Source: Maylandia zebra
Taxonomy: Eukaryota > Chordata > Actinopteri > Cichliformes > Cichlidae
Length of the DNA: 64,000 nucleotides
Reading direction: 5' to 3'
NCBI RefSeq assembly: GCF_041146795.1
Contig: NC_135173.1
Span: 54,624,365 to 54,688,364 of the forward strand
Shown here one piece after another: positions 1-17,818 of this stretch; position 1 is the first letter of the stretch, and each line of letters opens with the position of its first letter. The notes below the pieces were generated by a model that worked only from the letters and a program-made list of their open reading frames with translations, did no database searches and was not told where the DNA came from. The position numbers were made by a program, and so were the translations under genes.

Positions 1-64
1 CAAGCAGCACAAGCAGCTCTTGCAGCAGCAGCAGCAGCAGCTGGAGGGGGGGTAGAGAGGGCAT
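1..64 (-). CDS. Possible first-exon start of an unidentified secreted/membrane protein (partial, runs off window)
   Basis: Read on the minus strand from an ATG at 64-62, the frame stays open to the window edge. It encodes a short Met-Pro-Ser-Leu-Pro-Pro stretch followed by a run of leucines (the CAG/CTG repeat at 22-41), which looks like the hydrophobic core of a signal peptide. The sequence to the right (65-1400) is rich in CT/GA tracts and CG-containing segments, as upstream regions often are. I do not recognise the gene. On the plus strand the same bases read as a Gln/Ala-rich tail ending at TGA 76-78, so the opposite interpretation (last exon of a plus-strand gene) is also open, and a non-coding CAG repeat is possible. 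Confidence 0.22.
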   Translation of the reverse strand, partial: MPSLPPLQLLLLLLQELLVLL

Positions 65-1880
65 GCTGTCCAATCTGAACAGAATATTGATGCATCAATA
101 ATACAGGATCATACAGTACACACATCAGCCTTCACATCATATAATACAGCACGCCTGCTGATCTCTCAAGGACGCAAACTTGAGATATTTAACACACACT
201 GATCCGAGGAGCAGCGAACGGTGCCATGCAGAATTAGAAAAAATGGAAAAACAATAACAATAACCCCCCCCCCTTCCCCCCACCTCAAAAAAACCAAAAA
301 AAAAAAACAGGACTGAAGATACATGCCTGCACTTCCAACCATAAAAAAGACATAGCAGAAGCTGACTTAGAGGAGACAACAGCACTAGAGACAACAATAG
401 AAATCCTGCTCATCATTGTTCGGGGCTCAAATGTAGGCTTTGAAAAGCCCCGCTACTCCCTCTAAGGGGAAGCAATCGTTCCAGCGGAATACTGGAGGGA
501 TAGAGGGTAATCCTCAAAGATGTATAACACAGCTGAGAGCTGCCTGATTGACTGTGCATGTGGAGTGGAAGGGTGTCAGAGTGTGCATGTGATGCTCCAT
601 GCCTGTGCTATCTCCTAACAAGCCTGCCTCTTCCCTGACTAATCTGGCAAAGATTCCCTCTCATCTGTTACAACACACACCTACACACTCTCTCTCCCTG
701 CCTCTTGCGCACACACGCATACACTCTCTCTCTTTCCTTGGCGTGCGCGCGCACACACACACATACACACACATTTTATCCATCTCTTCCTCTCTTCCCA
801 TGCGATGTACCCTGGCTGAATCCTGAGCCTGTGAAGAAAAGACATGGAGGAGGATATTTACCTGACTGCAATCTGCAGGCTGGTTATCGGGATCGGCTGC
901 AGCTGTGGGGGAGAGAATTAGCAAGCCAGCATAGCGGCGAGCTGCTAGTCTCTTCATCAGCTGATCACTCAGAAGCAGAGCCCAGAAGGGGGGAGAATAA
1001 AAGCGCTATGTTTTCATATACAAATCATTGGGCAGGGGGAAAATACAAATGCCATACCCATCTCCCGTCTGCAGCTCTCCGAAGTCTTTTTCCTGACTCT
1101 GGAAGGCCCCGAGCTTGTCTCCCTCTGCATGTTTTTAATATCGACTGTTGCCAGACGTTATTATTTTTTTCTTTCCTCTCTCTCTCTCTCTCTCCCTCTC
1201 TCTCTTTCTCTCTTCCTACCCCTCTGTTAAAGTTGTCGGGTCCTTTTTTATTTTTATTATTTCTTTAAAAAAAAATCTGCACTGTATTTTGGAGGGATCG
1301 TACTGTTCGTTATCAACTAAGGCAAGCAAGAAACTCCTGCTGGAACCAGGAGTCCAAGCCTGAAAGCAGCACGGACATTCATGAGTTCACTCGAGAGCAC
1401 GTTTGAATGTGCAGCCGCCTCGGAATTCCAGCAGGGTGATTAATGCATAAATATTGACTCAGATTACACTTAATTCCTCAGCCGAGACAGCAAGGAAAGA
1501 AGAAAAAAAGTTCTCTGCAAAGTCCGAGCCGCTGAGCTGCAGCAATTGCAGAAAAAAAAAGGGGAGTTTTTCTACTTTAGGCAAGTATTCAAAGCCATGT
1601 GGTTTCTGTAAAGCAATTAGTTTTCTTCCTAACATGTGCACAAAAAAACAAGCCAAAAAGGCTGCTGCTGGATAACAGCACATGTAACAGCACAGAAAAA
1701 CATATGCAAAAAAAAATTTAAAAAAATGTCTGATGTCAGAGCAACATCGTTTTGTCCAGTGGAAATACTTGTGAAGTGGAGGATCTCAGCTGAATGGAAT
1801 TCAGTGAGAGAAAATCATAATGCACGAGTTACAGACTATTTGTCATGCCATGCTACCCTACTACAGTATACATACACTCC
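65..1880. other. Gene-free stretch with CT/CA-rich simple repeats, promoter-like composition
   Basis: No coding exon is visible. The stretch holds an A/C-rich low-complexity patch (265-308), mixed CT and CA repeats (680-775, with a GCGCGCGC core at 743-752), and a strong CT tract at about 1174-1213. Long ORFs here are only translations of these repeats. It may be the upstream region of a gene running left off the window. Confidence 0.5.
1174..1213. repeat. CT/GA microsatellite
   Basis: A nearly pure CTCTCT tract with a few interruptions (CCC, TTT) is visible. Such tracts are common in fish upstream regions; no function is claimed. Confidence 0.85.
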
Positions 1881-2372
1881 TATATTCGTCCACTTTATTA
1901 GGTACGCCTACTCTTATGCGCCCTAACACGAATATATGGTAAGCCAATCATATGACAGCAACTCAGTGCATTTGGGCACGTAAGCATGCTCCAGGCGATC
2001 TGCTGAGGTTCAAACTGAGCATCAGAATGAGAAAGCGTGATTTAAGTGTCTTATAATGTGGTATGGTTGTTGGTGTCTGATGGGCTGGTAGGAGTATTTC
2101 AGAAACTGCTGATTCTCTAGGGATTAGCAAATGGTCCAAAAAAAAAAAGAAAAAAAAAGAGAGAGAGGGGGGAAATAGTTCTGGGTGAAAGTGATTTGTT
2201 GATGCCAGAGTTCAGAGGACAATGGCCAGACTGATTTGAACTGACAGGAAAGCAATACCAACTCGAATAATCACTGCAGAGATGGCAGAAGAGCATCTCT
2301 GAAGGCACATCACATTGATCCTAGAAGTAAATGGACAGCAGCAGCAGAAGACCACAATGGACACAATCATTC
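1880..2372 (+). mobile_element. Truncated, decayed Tc1-like transposon (5' half)
   Basis: The segment opens with the terminal motif CACTTTATTAGGTACGCC. It continues through sequence matching my memory of a very common fish Tc1-like element, including the stretch encoding the N-terminal helix-turn-helix part of the transposase (the 'GTATTTCAGAAACTGCTGAT' stretch at about 2094-2113 and 'GAGCATCTCTGAA' at 2290-2302). An A-rich insertion at 2139-2160 and other indels break the reading frame. It stops at about 2372, before the catalytic region, next to a CA repeat. Family assignment is from memory, not a search. Confidence 0.75.
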
Positions 2373-2383
2373 AACAATGAAGG

Positions 2384-2386
<3 letters not shown>

Positions 2387-2441
<55 letters not shown>
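2387..2441. repeat. (CA)n microsatellite
   Basis: About 27 uninterrupted CA units are visible immediately 3' of the truncated Tc1-like element. The poly-His/Thr ORF across it is an artefact of the repeat. Confidence 0.95.
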
Positions 2442-4310
2442 CATATATATACATATATCTGAGTTTGATTGGTTTATCGCGAAAATATTGATTATAGCTG
2501 TTTTATATCAAACTGATTCAGGGAAATATGTGACATCACCTTTGCCAAACAACTCCCACCCACTTCAATAAACCAGTAAGAGAAGCACATGACCAATGGC
2601 TCTGAATGTGCGGTCAGCATAAAACCCAGTACGTGGTGCCACATTTGATTTAACTTATTCGATTTGACTTGTCCACAGCAAATCAAAGTTTCTGCACTGT
2701 CTTTTCCGAATCCAACAAATGCATTTATTAGTTAATTTAGTGTTTGTGGTTTGTTGGATCTTGGTCCCAAATTGACAAATGGCCCAAAACATCAAGAATG
2801 TTTCACAGACATTGTTGCAGCGACTGTTTTTCAAAACCTTTCAAGTCTCAGTTTTATGATATGGCACAAAACTAATAATTACTAACTCTTACAGTATTTT
2901 TATCGCCCAATATGTAACCTGATTTAAATGTGAGCCTTATTATGACATATTGAGCTGCACAGTAACCCAAACATATACACAAGGATGGTCTGCACCATGA
3001 AATAACGAACCATCTGATGTAGAAGTCCATACATGTCACATGCAACATATTGTACTGAAGACACATGTACCCTTCTGACAGGAACATCCATATCTTTTGA
3101 TGGCATGTGTCAGTGTACAAAGGGCTTCACTGGCATGAAACTGTGACTGCTGAATGTCCTTGCATGCCAGCTTCATATGACATTCATTAGGGTTTTACAA
3201 AACAGTTTTGTTTTGCTTTCAAGATTGCTTACATCGGCATCTATTCTACTAAATAACATGGTAGCGGTGACGCTTAAACAAACGGGGAAATTAAATGAAC
3301 GGATTAGCTAACCTCGGTGAAATAGAGATATCTTTCCAGACTAATGTTCCCAAGAATCACTTGCTGAAAACTGCTGACTGTTACCATGGCAACAGCAAAT
3401 TTTGATGGTGGACCTTGTATATCATTGTGTTTTATTGCTGTTGCTGGGAAATGATTCAGAGTGCTCTCAGTCACACAAGCGCTCAGGAATTGGAGACAAA
3501 GTGGTACACTGGGGAAACGAGTGCAGCGGGAAGCCGAACAACATAATTTTATAATCTGTCTTTTCATGGAAGCTTTCTGTCTTGTGCACCCAAGCACTGC
3601 TTTAAAAAAAAAGCTCTGGAAATGGGCAAAATATAAATCACATGAGTAGATGAAGAAAACAAAAGGAAGAGGAAATACAACAAACTGACTGTGAGATCGC
3701 ATGTTTCACTGATGAAAACATCGTACTTCGTAAACGGTTAAAAAAAAAAGGTTGAAAAAAAACGAGATACCCCTTAATCTGTTCTTTCTTTTATTTTATA
3801 ACTTGTCACATGTTCACTCACCAACAGTGCTGTAGCGTAAAATTAAACAATGATAATCTCTGAGCTGCAGGACTGCTGTAGAATTGAATTATCACCACAC
3901 GCTCTCTCTTCTCACACCAATGAAGCTCGTGGGGAATATTAATTAAAATGGTGAGAACTGTAGGGCACAGGTTATTCTGAATGGTTGATAAATGATTTAC
4001 AGCTCATTCAAAGCTGAAATTCGCTTTTAATTTCCAGTAGTACAAACGCCAAGAGAGGCAAGACTACTCTGATGAGTTATCAAGGCCAGGTTTTGCAGTC
4101 TAAGGTCACAAACTCACCTAATAATTCAGTCATTAATAGTCATTTTTTGAAAAAGGTCTACATAATCTTGCTTATAGGGGAAAAAAGGCAATGGTACTTT
4201 ACTGATAGACATCATAGTCAACAGAGAAGGGACAGGATGAACACTGGGGGCAATGCCTGGTGAGGTGGTAGAAACGAGGTGAGAATGGTGGGTAGTTTCT
4301 GTGTAAGAGA
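2442..4310. other. Gene-free stretch
   Basis: AT-rich sequence with no convincing coding exon on either strand. The ORF on the minus strand at 3304-3702 (132 codons) has no recognisable domain and no supporting splice context, so I treat it as chance. Confidence 0.55.
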
Positions 4311-4389
4311 GCTCACAGCGAGCATCAGAGCCATCTGACCGGCCTGGGCAGCAGAAGGCAGGAGTCAAACACAGGAAGAAACAGGGTAA
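4311..4389 (-). pseudogene. 79-bp partial copy of a kank1 exon/intron boundary
   Basis: This segment is a direct repeat of 7772-7850, with about two mismatches by eye. The source contains the first 33 bases of the kank1 exon beginning Ala-Gly-Gln-Thr-Ala-Leu-Met (7604-7804), its 3' splice acceptor, and about 45 bases of the preceding intron. The copy keeps the same orientation and lies about 2.7 kb beyond the kank1 stop codon. It has no downstream exon body or donor, so it cannot encode a full ankyrin repeat. The near-identity implies a recent local duplication or an assembly artefact. Confidence 0.85.
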
Positions 4390-5320
4390 AAGAGCTGGGT
4401 GTCAGGATGAAGAAAAATTGGTGCCTGCCAAACCAAAAAAGGAAAGAAGTGTTCGTGCTTCAGCCAGGCACGAGCCTGGTTGAGATACTTCAGGTGGAAC
4501 AGTGGTAAGCACTGCTGTCTCACAGCAAAGAAGGTACTGGGTTTGAATCCACCAGCTGGTTGAAAAATCTCTTACACAATGACAGAGCTCACGTGACCCT
4601 TCCTTTGTGTGTGACTAAAAACATTATCAGAGGCTCCATTTTTCCTTTCCTCCAGCAAATGTGTAACACATATAACACAATAACGTGCTACCTTAAAATT
4701 CCTTACTATTAAACATGGGACTAATCTTGTCATCTGTCAGACTGTATTTATTTATTACATTGCTGATATTTATTTGTACATTTTGTCCATGATTGGTAGA
4801 AAAGGATGTGCTACAGATATGTAGTAGTTTATGCTGCATCTTCTTACCCTGTTTACATAGTATAAAGTAAAAGCTTTGCCAAAAAATAAACAGTTTTTAA
4901 AGATTACAAAACATATAAATAAAAAGGCCACTTGGGTTGAATTGAACTTTTGTTGGAATCATGAACAAAAAGGGTATTTTGACATTTACAGTAAACAACA
5001 AGTAATCATGCATTTCAACATAATCTATAATCCTTATGAATTTAAAATAGTAAACTATGTTGCCATGCATCTATATTCCTGTAAGTTATAGTAATGTACA
5101 CAGTATGGTGTCAATAACTTTAGTATATTTAATGAAGTCATGCAAACCTTTACTATGGTATCATGGATATTTTCTGAGGTACAGATCCTTTAAGTACGAA
5201 AGGGCTGGGTCAAGATTTTGCACTTTGTAATTTTTGTTACTTTTACCCCAGCACATTTGAGCCCTGTGACTTTACAAATAATATGAGATTTAAAAATAGT
5301 ACAAAATTTCACCTTAGCAC
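4390..5320. other. Gene-free AT-rich stretch
   Basis: Apart from the SINE-head fragment at 4493-4553, I see no gene or recognised repeat. The sequence is AT-rich and contains scattered short ORFs without recognisable content. Confidence 0.5.
4493..4553 (+). repeat. Fragment of a tRNA-derived SINE head
   Basis: The segment resembles the start of the full SINE at 58770-59155: a GTGG..CAGTGGTAAGCACTG stretch (A-box-like) followed by TCTCACAGCAAAGAAGGT and GGGTTTGAATCC (B-box-like). It is only about 60 bp, so it is a truncated remnant. Confidence 0.6.
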
Positions 5321-5324
5321 CAAG

Positions 5325-6755
5325 TAAAACCCAATTCCAAAACTGCTGGGATGCCGTATAAAAAATAAACAAATAAATAAAAAAGCTATGATTTGCAAAT
5401 CTCTTAAACCAATAACTTTTCACAATAGTACATAAAAAATAAATCAAATGTTTAAATAAAATGTACTATTTAAATTTTAATTTAATGGAGCAACATAACT
5501 CAAAAAAGTTGGGAATGGGCAACAAGAGGTCAGAAATTTAGAGATACTAAAAAGAAACCGCTGGAAGAACAAAAGGTTAACTGAGAATTTGTCAGTAACA
5601 CGATTGGGTAAAAAAGTGCAGCTTAGAGACGCAGAGTTTCTCAGAAGTGAAGATGGGAAGTATCTAGAAGATACAAATTATGGAACAATTTCAGAATGAT
5701 ATTTATCACTGTGAAGACTTACTCATCATCTACAGTATATAAAAGGATTCCTGCAATCTGTAGAAATCTCTGTGCAGAAAGGAACAAGTCTGAAAATCCA
5801 ATAGTGGATGCCTGTGATTTTCAGGCCCTCGGGCATTGAAAACAGCCACTATTTGGATTTGTTCGGAAATCACTGTTATGGAAATCACTGAATGGGCTCA
5901 GGAACACTTCCAGAAATCACTGTGTGTGAACACAATTCACCGTCCCATCCACAAACGCAGGTTAAAGCTCTATCATGCAAAAAAAGAACCCCTATGTGAA
6001 CATGATCCAGAATTGCAGCTGTCTTCTCTGGTCAAAGCTCATTTTAAGAGAACTGAGGCAAAGTAGAAAGCTGTTCTGTGGTCAGATTTTTTTGGAAAAC
6101 ATAAATGCTGCATCCTCCAGACTAAAGATCAGAAGGATCGTCTGGTTTATTATCAGCACGCAGCTCAAAAGCCTGAATCTCTGATGTTTTTTTGACATTA
6201 GTATCTATGAAACAGCAGCTGGCACTTCTGAAAAGGCACCATCAGTGCTGAAAAGTATGTACAGGTTTTAGAGGAAAATATGTAATGTCTTTGCTGCTGA
6301 TATAATCTTAGCATACTTCATATGCTGAGACCATGCTACTGCATCTATTGCAGCAGCATGGCTTCATAGAAGAGTTTGGATGCTGAAACAAAAAGTACAA
6401 CAAAGACAACACACAACTGTTGAGCAGTTAGAATCGCCTATCAGATAGGAATGAGGCAATTCTCCTCTACCAGAGGGTCTAGCAGCTGGTCTCCTCAGTT
6501 CCCAGATGTTACAAAGAGACGTTACAGAGTGTTGCTAAAAGAAGAGGGGATGCCCCGCAGTGTTAAACATGGCCTGTGCCAAAGTTTTTAGATATGTTCT
6601 GGCCATCAAATTCAAAATAACCTGATTTAAAAATAAGAATAAAAGGTTTGACATGTGTTCTATGTTCCACCTTCAATAAAAAAAATGGGTTGAAATGATT
6701 TGCAAATCATTGCAATCTACTTTTATTTCCATTTAACACAGCATCCCAGCTGAAG
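5325..6755 (+). mobile_element. Decayed full-length Tc1-like transposon
   Basis: The outer ends are inverted relatives: TTTGCAAATCTC..(5385-5405) against GATTTGCAAATCATTGC (6696-6712), each next to a 'GGGATGC' or 'GCATCCC' end. The interior encodes broken pieces of a Tc1-type transposase in plus orientation, for example about 5836-6066 (Glu-Trp-Ala-Gln-Glu-His-Phe) and 5975-6184. The 3' part (about 6480-6570) still resembles the element's C-terminal coding end. Several frameshifts and stops make it inactive. The same family recurs, deleted, at 49400-49990. It lies immediately 3' of kank1. Confidence 0.8.
6722..6727 (-). terminator. Candidate polyadenylation signal for kank1
   Basis: An AATAAA reads on the minus strand, about 350 bp beyond the kank1 stop codon at 7078. 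It lies in the right end of the Tc1-like relic. The 3' end of the transcript is not visible in the sequence, so this is only a candidate. Confidence 0.3.
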
Positions 6756-7077
6756 TGCATCTTAACTTGGGGACTTTGGATAATTTTGCATGCTCTCCTT
6801 AAATATACACACATGCACTATATTAAATTTACTGTAATACACATTTCTTTGTATGAAATATGAAATTACCAGTCTTATCATATACACATGTATGCATACC
6901 GTGCTACTAGATAATGAAAAGCATTTTGTCAACTGCTGAATTATGACAGATAAATATTCAACTGAATTCTCTTGATAAGATTGAAACTGACAAAGTTATA
7001 CACAATGTGGGCTTTGATATTGAATCATCTGAAAATAAGTTTCATGTAGCATCAAATCAGAGTTTGGGGGGATCCCA

Positions 7078-14502
<7,425 letters not shown>

Positions 14503-14782
14503 GCCCAGTAGTTTTGAATCATCACCACTAGATGATGACAAGGACTCTGCAGAATACCACTGACTAGATGAAATGCCCCTCTGCGTTTTGTCCACATTAC
14601 TGCCGGCCACCCTGGGCCTCCTTTTTAGGCTTAGTCGCTTAATGGTGGCGGCGTCTCAGAAACTGTCCACACTCTTGATGCAGTCCACTTCAGACTGATA
14701 ACTGTAATCAATTTCAAGGTGGTTAGGGAACCAGTGCTTTGGCCTGTTAAATAGTTGGACAGCTGTACTTTAATCTTCCTCT
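14503..14782 (-). other. kank1: 5' part of the kank1 large exon with decayed KN motif
   Basis: The exon's acceptor (CTTTTCAG) ends at 14783. Read in the kank1 frame, the exon carries TAA early (about 14770-14772), then a stretch with HLEIDY (compare QLDLDF in KANK), a divergent insert, TGA at 14656-14658, and [11 protein letters not shown], which matches the end of the KN motif (TIKKLNIQKRR in KANK1). No ATG lies in frame between the two stops. GCCGCCACC directly precedes an in-frame ATT at 14643-14641. Either translation starts downstream, or an assembly error hides an intact motif; the wide divergence argues against a single-base error. Confidence 0.7.
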
Positions 14783-14789
14783 CTGAAAA

Positions 14790-16400
14790 GAGTAGTCAGG
14801 GAAGCAAAAGAATAAAAATAAAACAGCAAAAATCCAGACCAAACATTATGCAGAAAGGTGGAAAATCTTTTAAAAAAAATACAATAAATAAATCTTACAG
14901 AAAATAAGAAGTTGTTGTAAATTTAAGTTTTAAATAACATTTAATCATCATGAATCATCATGAATACACAGTAAAATCTTGAAGGCTTTAGGCTATATAC
15001 TCTTCCCTTTTCTTTCCTTACCTTAGTATGTGTTGATCAGTGACCATTTCTCTGAGTCTCAAGCCTTCCTTCACTTCAAAATGTTTCTGACTCTAATCTC
15101 TCTGAGCCTGTCCCACAAGGGGAGGAGGGAGAGAGGAGTGTCTACCAATCCTGCAGACACTTTTTTCAGTAGTTACTTCTCTCCCAATGGTATGTCTCTC
15201 TCTACATAGACTGAGCCCACTCTATAATTACTCGGCAACTCTCCCTGTAAATGCCCAACCATTCTCTTGGCAGGACTTCTTAACCACAAACATATTCCAA
15301 GTATTTTAGCCACTGAATATAAAAGCAAAGAAAATACCTAGGACAACACAATTCTAACCTATAACTATATTTAAATAGTAAATGTTAAATGCATTAAGCT
15401 GGAATTGCAATAAATTCCATCATACAACCCCTATTATCAAAAAGTACATTTCATGCATTACTTCCAGAAGCATGTACAAATTACAAACATTTTTGTGACT
15501 CTAAAGCATTTAGGTTAGTGGTAATTATATCAGTTATCATTACCTGACATATTCCTCAGGACTTAAAAACCTTGAACGTGTTTCAGAATATCTCAATAAT
15601 GATTTAATTCCTTTTTCATTCAGCCTAAACTTTGAATAAGTCTGCAAATAAAAGAAAAACACATCAAATTAACTTTGAACCTTGGTGTTGCTGTCTCATT
15701 CGTATGAGCTCCTTCTCTCTCTCATCCCAGGTCTGACAGTCGATAACAGCTAACATTACAGTGCTTGCATAAAGGAAATGCAATACTGAGACATGGTCAT
15801 TTCTGCACAACTACAGGAGGATGGGGCTTAGCCTCAACACACTGTCATTGCAATGCTATCCCCTATCACATTTTCATTGATAAGCACCTTTCGGTTCTCA
15901 GCATGCTGGTGTTTTGAGAAGGCTTCCTCTCTTCTTCTCCCTTCATAGAAAGTCAGTTTAAAGAATTACTGAAATCTATATTTAATATATATATATATAT
16001 AATACAACAATCTACTCTAATATAATATAATCTGATATAGCATTTATAATTAACATGCATAAAATAATGACTTATGTGAGGAGCAAGCCAAGTGGAGTTG
16101 GAAAAGGAGGATTTAACAACTTGATATCTTTTTTGTAAGCTGCCTGCATTTTTCTACATTTTTTAGAACTTGATACCCCGAAAGAGTCAAAACTATGTGA
16201 AGCCCAGCAAATGTGTAAGTAAATTGGTGTGTACAAAGTCAATCCAAACTAAACATCAAAAACACAGACAAGTTGCTATTTGCATACTACTGAGACATAA
16301 ACAATCTGAAAAATACTGTTTATTTTGCAGAACCAATGAAAATGGTATTACTATGAAATAAATTACAGTTTTCTCTGGCTGGAGGTAAGGTTGACTAATC
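14790..16400. other. Upstream region of kank1, no coding exon seen
   Basis: Besides the putative non-coding exon at 15022 and an (AT)n tract at about 15984-16001, I see no gene. The sequence is AT-rich. Confidence 0.45.
15022..15160 (-). other. kank1: Probable upstream (5') exon of kank1
   Basis: On the minus strand a strong donor (CTAAG|GTAAGG) ends an apparent exon at 15022. An ATG in this exon, if spliced to the acceptor at 14783, gives a 12-codon ORF (Met-Val-Thr-Asp..) that stops at the TAA in the next exon. The exon is therefore most likely 5' UTR with a short upstream ORF. Its 5' boundary is not visible. Confidence 0.4.
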
Positions 16401-16402
16401 AT

Positions 16403-16583
16403 CTGCTGATTCAAGTGTTTGTGGGTCTCTGTAACAGCCTGTTCCATCACAGGGCTTTATCTCTACAGCTGGTTTATCTGACTTGACTCATCTGTGGCTA
16501 ATCTGAGGTTGCTGGACTTCTCAGTCTTTTTGTGTTATCCACTGAGAAGCCACGTGGTAGATCCACCTCGAGATGTAGAATGA
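16403..16583 (-). pseudogene. Degenerate partial copy of the kank1 large exon
   Basis: This segment aligns with 14300-14485 of the kank1 large exon. Shared blocks are CTGATTCAAG.GTTTGTGGGTCTC, TTCCATCACAGGGCTTT, TATCTGAG, TTATCCA, CCA.GTGGT and CTACCTCGAG versus CCACCTCGAG. On the minus strand it reads MEQAVTETHKHLNQQ against [15 protein letters not shown] in kank1. Many indels break the frame and no splice sites are visible, so it is a non-functional relic, older than the copy at 4311. It lies about 1.4 kb upstream of the kank1 5' exon. Confidence 0.8.
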
Positions 16584-16609
16584 ACGGATCGTCATTCTAC
16601 AACTCGAGG
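16566..16609. repeat. Long palindrome (18-bp arms, 8-bp loop)
   Basis: CCTCGAGATGTAGAATGA is followed by ACGGATCG and then the inverse complement of CCTCGAGTTGTAGAATGA. The arms match at 17 of 18 positions. The left arm is the end of the kank1 exon copy; the right arm is its inverted repeat at the junction with the next transposon. Confidence 0.9.
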
Positions 16610-16639
16610 TGCTCCCTTCAGGATTTATTTGTTTTTCTT

Positions 16640-17800
16640 ATTTTTTATTGTGAACAAGTGAGAACAAGTTCTTGCCCTAAACTTAATAACTGGTTGTGCC
16701 ACCCTTGGCAGCAGGAACTGCAATCAAGCATTTGTGATAAGTGGCAATGACTCTTTCACATCACTGTGGAGGAATGTGGAGGGATTTTGGCCTAATCTTC
16801 CTTGCAGAGTTGTTTAAATTCTGTCACACTAGAGGCTTTTTTTGTTTGGTTTTTTTAACATGAACATCCCATTAAAGCATCTTAATTGGATTTAAGTCCA
16901 GACTTTGACTAGTCCTGCTGCATAACCTCAGTGTGCATCAGCATCATGGCACACATAGATGATGGGCGGACATTCTCCTTCAGGATTTTGTGGTAGAGAG
17001 CAGAATTCATGGCCCCAGATCATCACACTACCACCACCATGTCTGACTGCTGGTATGATGTTCTTTTCATGAAATGCTGTCTTATTTTTACAAAATATGT
17101 AACAGGAGACAACCCTTCCAAAAAGTTCAGCTTTTGTCTCGTCAGTCCACCGAATACTTTCTCAAAAGTCTTGCAAAAACATTTTGAGAAATGTGATATG
17201 AACCTTTGTGTTCCTTTTAGTCAGCAGTGGTTTTCTCCTTGGACCTCTTCCATGGAAACCCTTTTTACCCAGACTCTTTCCTATTGTTGACTCATGAACG
17301 CTTACCTTAAGTAAGGGAAGTGAGGCGTGCAGTTTTCGGTTCTTTTGTGACCTCCAGGTTGAGTTGTCATTGCACTTTTGGAGTAATTTTGGTAGCCCTG
17401 CCACTCCTGCCAAGATTCACCACTGTTGAAATTTTTCTCTATTTTGGATAATGGCTCTCATTGTGGTTTGCTGGAGTCCCGAGGCATTAGAAATGGCTTT
17501 ATAACCCTTGCCCAACTGATAGATATCAATGACTCTGCTTCTCATCTATTCTTGTTCCTTTAAATTGTAGCGAGATGTGTTGATTTTTAAGATCCTTTAG
17601 CATATTTCATTTTTTCAGACAGATTCTAATTAAGTCACTTCCTGATTCAACAGGTCCGACAGTAATCAGGACCGGTTGAGGCTAGTGCTATCCACAAAAT
17701 GTTATCAATCACAGTTAACTCGTGATTTAACAACAGGGCCAATTACTTTTTCACACAGGAGCAGATAGGTTTGGATAGGGGACTGCAGCCACCAGCAAAA
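16640..17800 (-). mobile_element. Decayed Tc1-like transposon, transposase on minus strand
   Basis: The plus strand carries the antisense of a common fish Tc1-like transposase: GGCAGCAGGAACTGCAATCAAGC (16710-16732), ACATTCTCCTTCAGGATTTT (16971-16990), CACACTACCACCACCATGT (17024-17042), AAAAAGTTCAGCTTTTGTCTC (17120-17140) and CCAATTACTTTTTCACACAG (17740-17759). The minus-strand reading at 17162-17413 gives a fragment of the helix-turn-helix and linker region. Internal deletions and stops make it inactive. Identification rests on memory of the family consensus. Confidence 0.75.
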
Positions 17801-17818
17801 TGGAAAAGCCCTACAAAC

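Noticed and set aside
705-1268. 187-codon plus-strand ORF and overlapping antisense ORFs
   Set aside because: Composed largely of Ser/Leu/His/Thr from CT and CA repeats; no domain and no splice context.
2377-2571. His/Thr-repeat ORF
   Set aside because: Direct translation of the (CA)n microsatellite.
3304-3702. 132-codon minus-strand ORF
   Set aside because: No recognised domain, no exon partners; length is compatible with chance in this AT-rich region.
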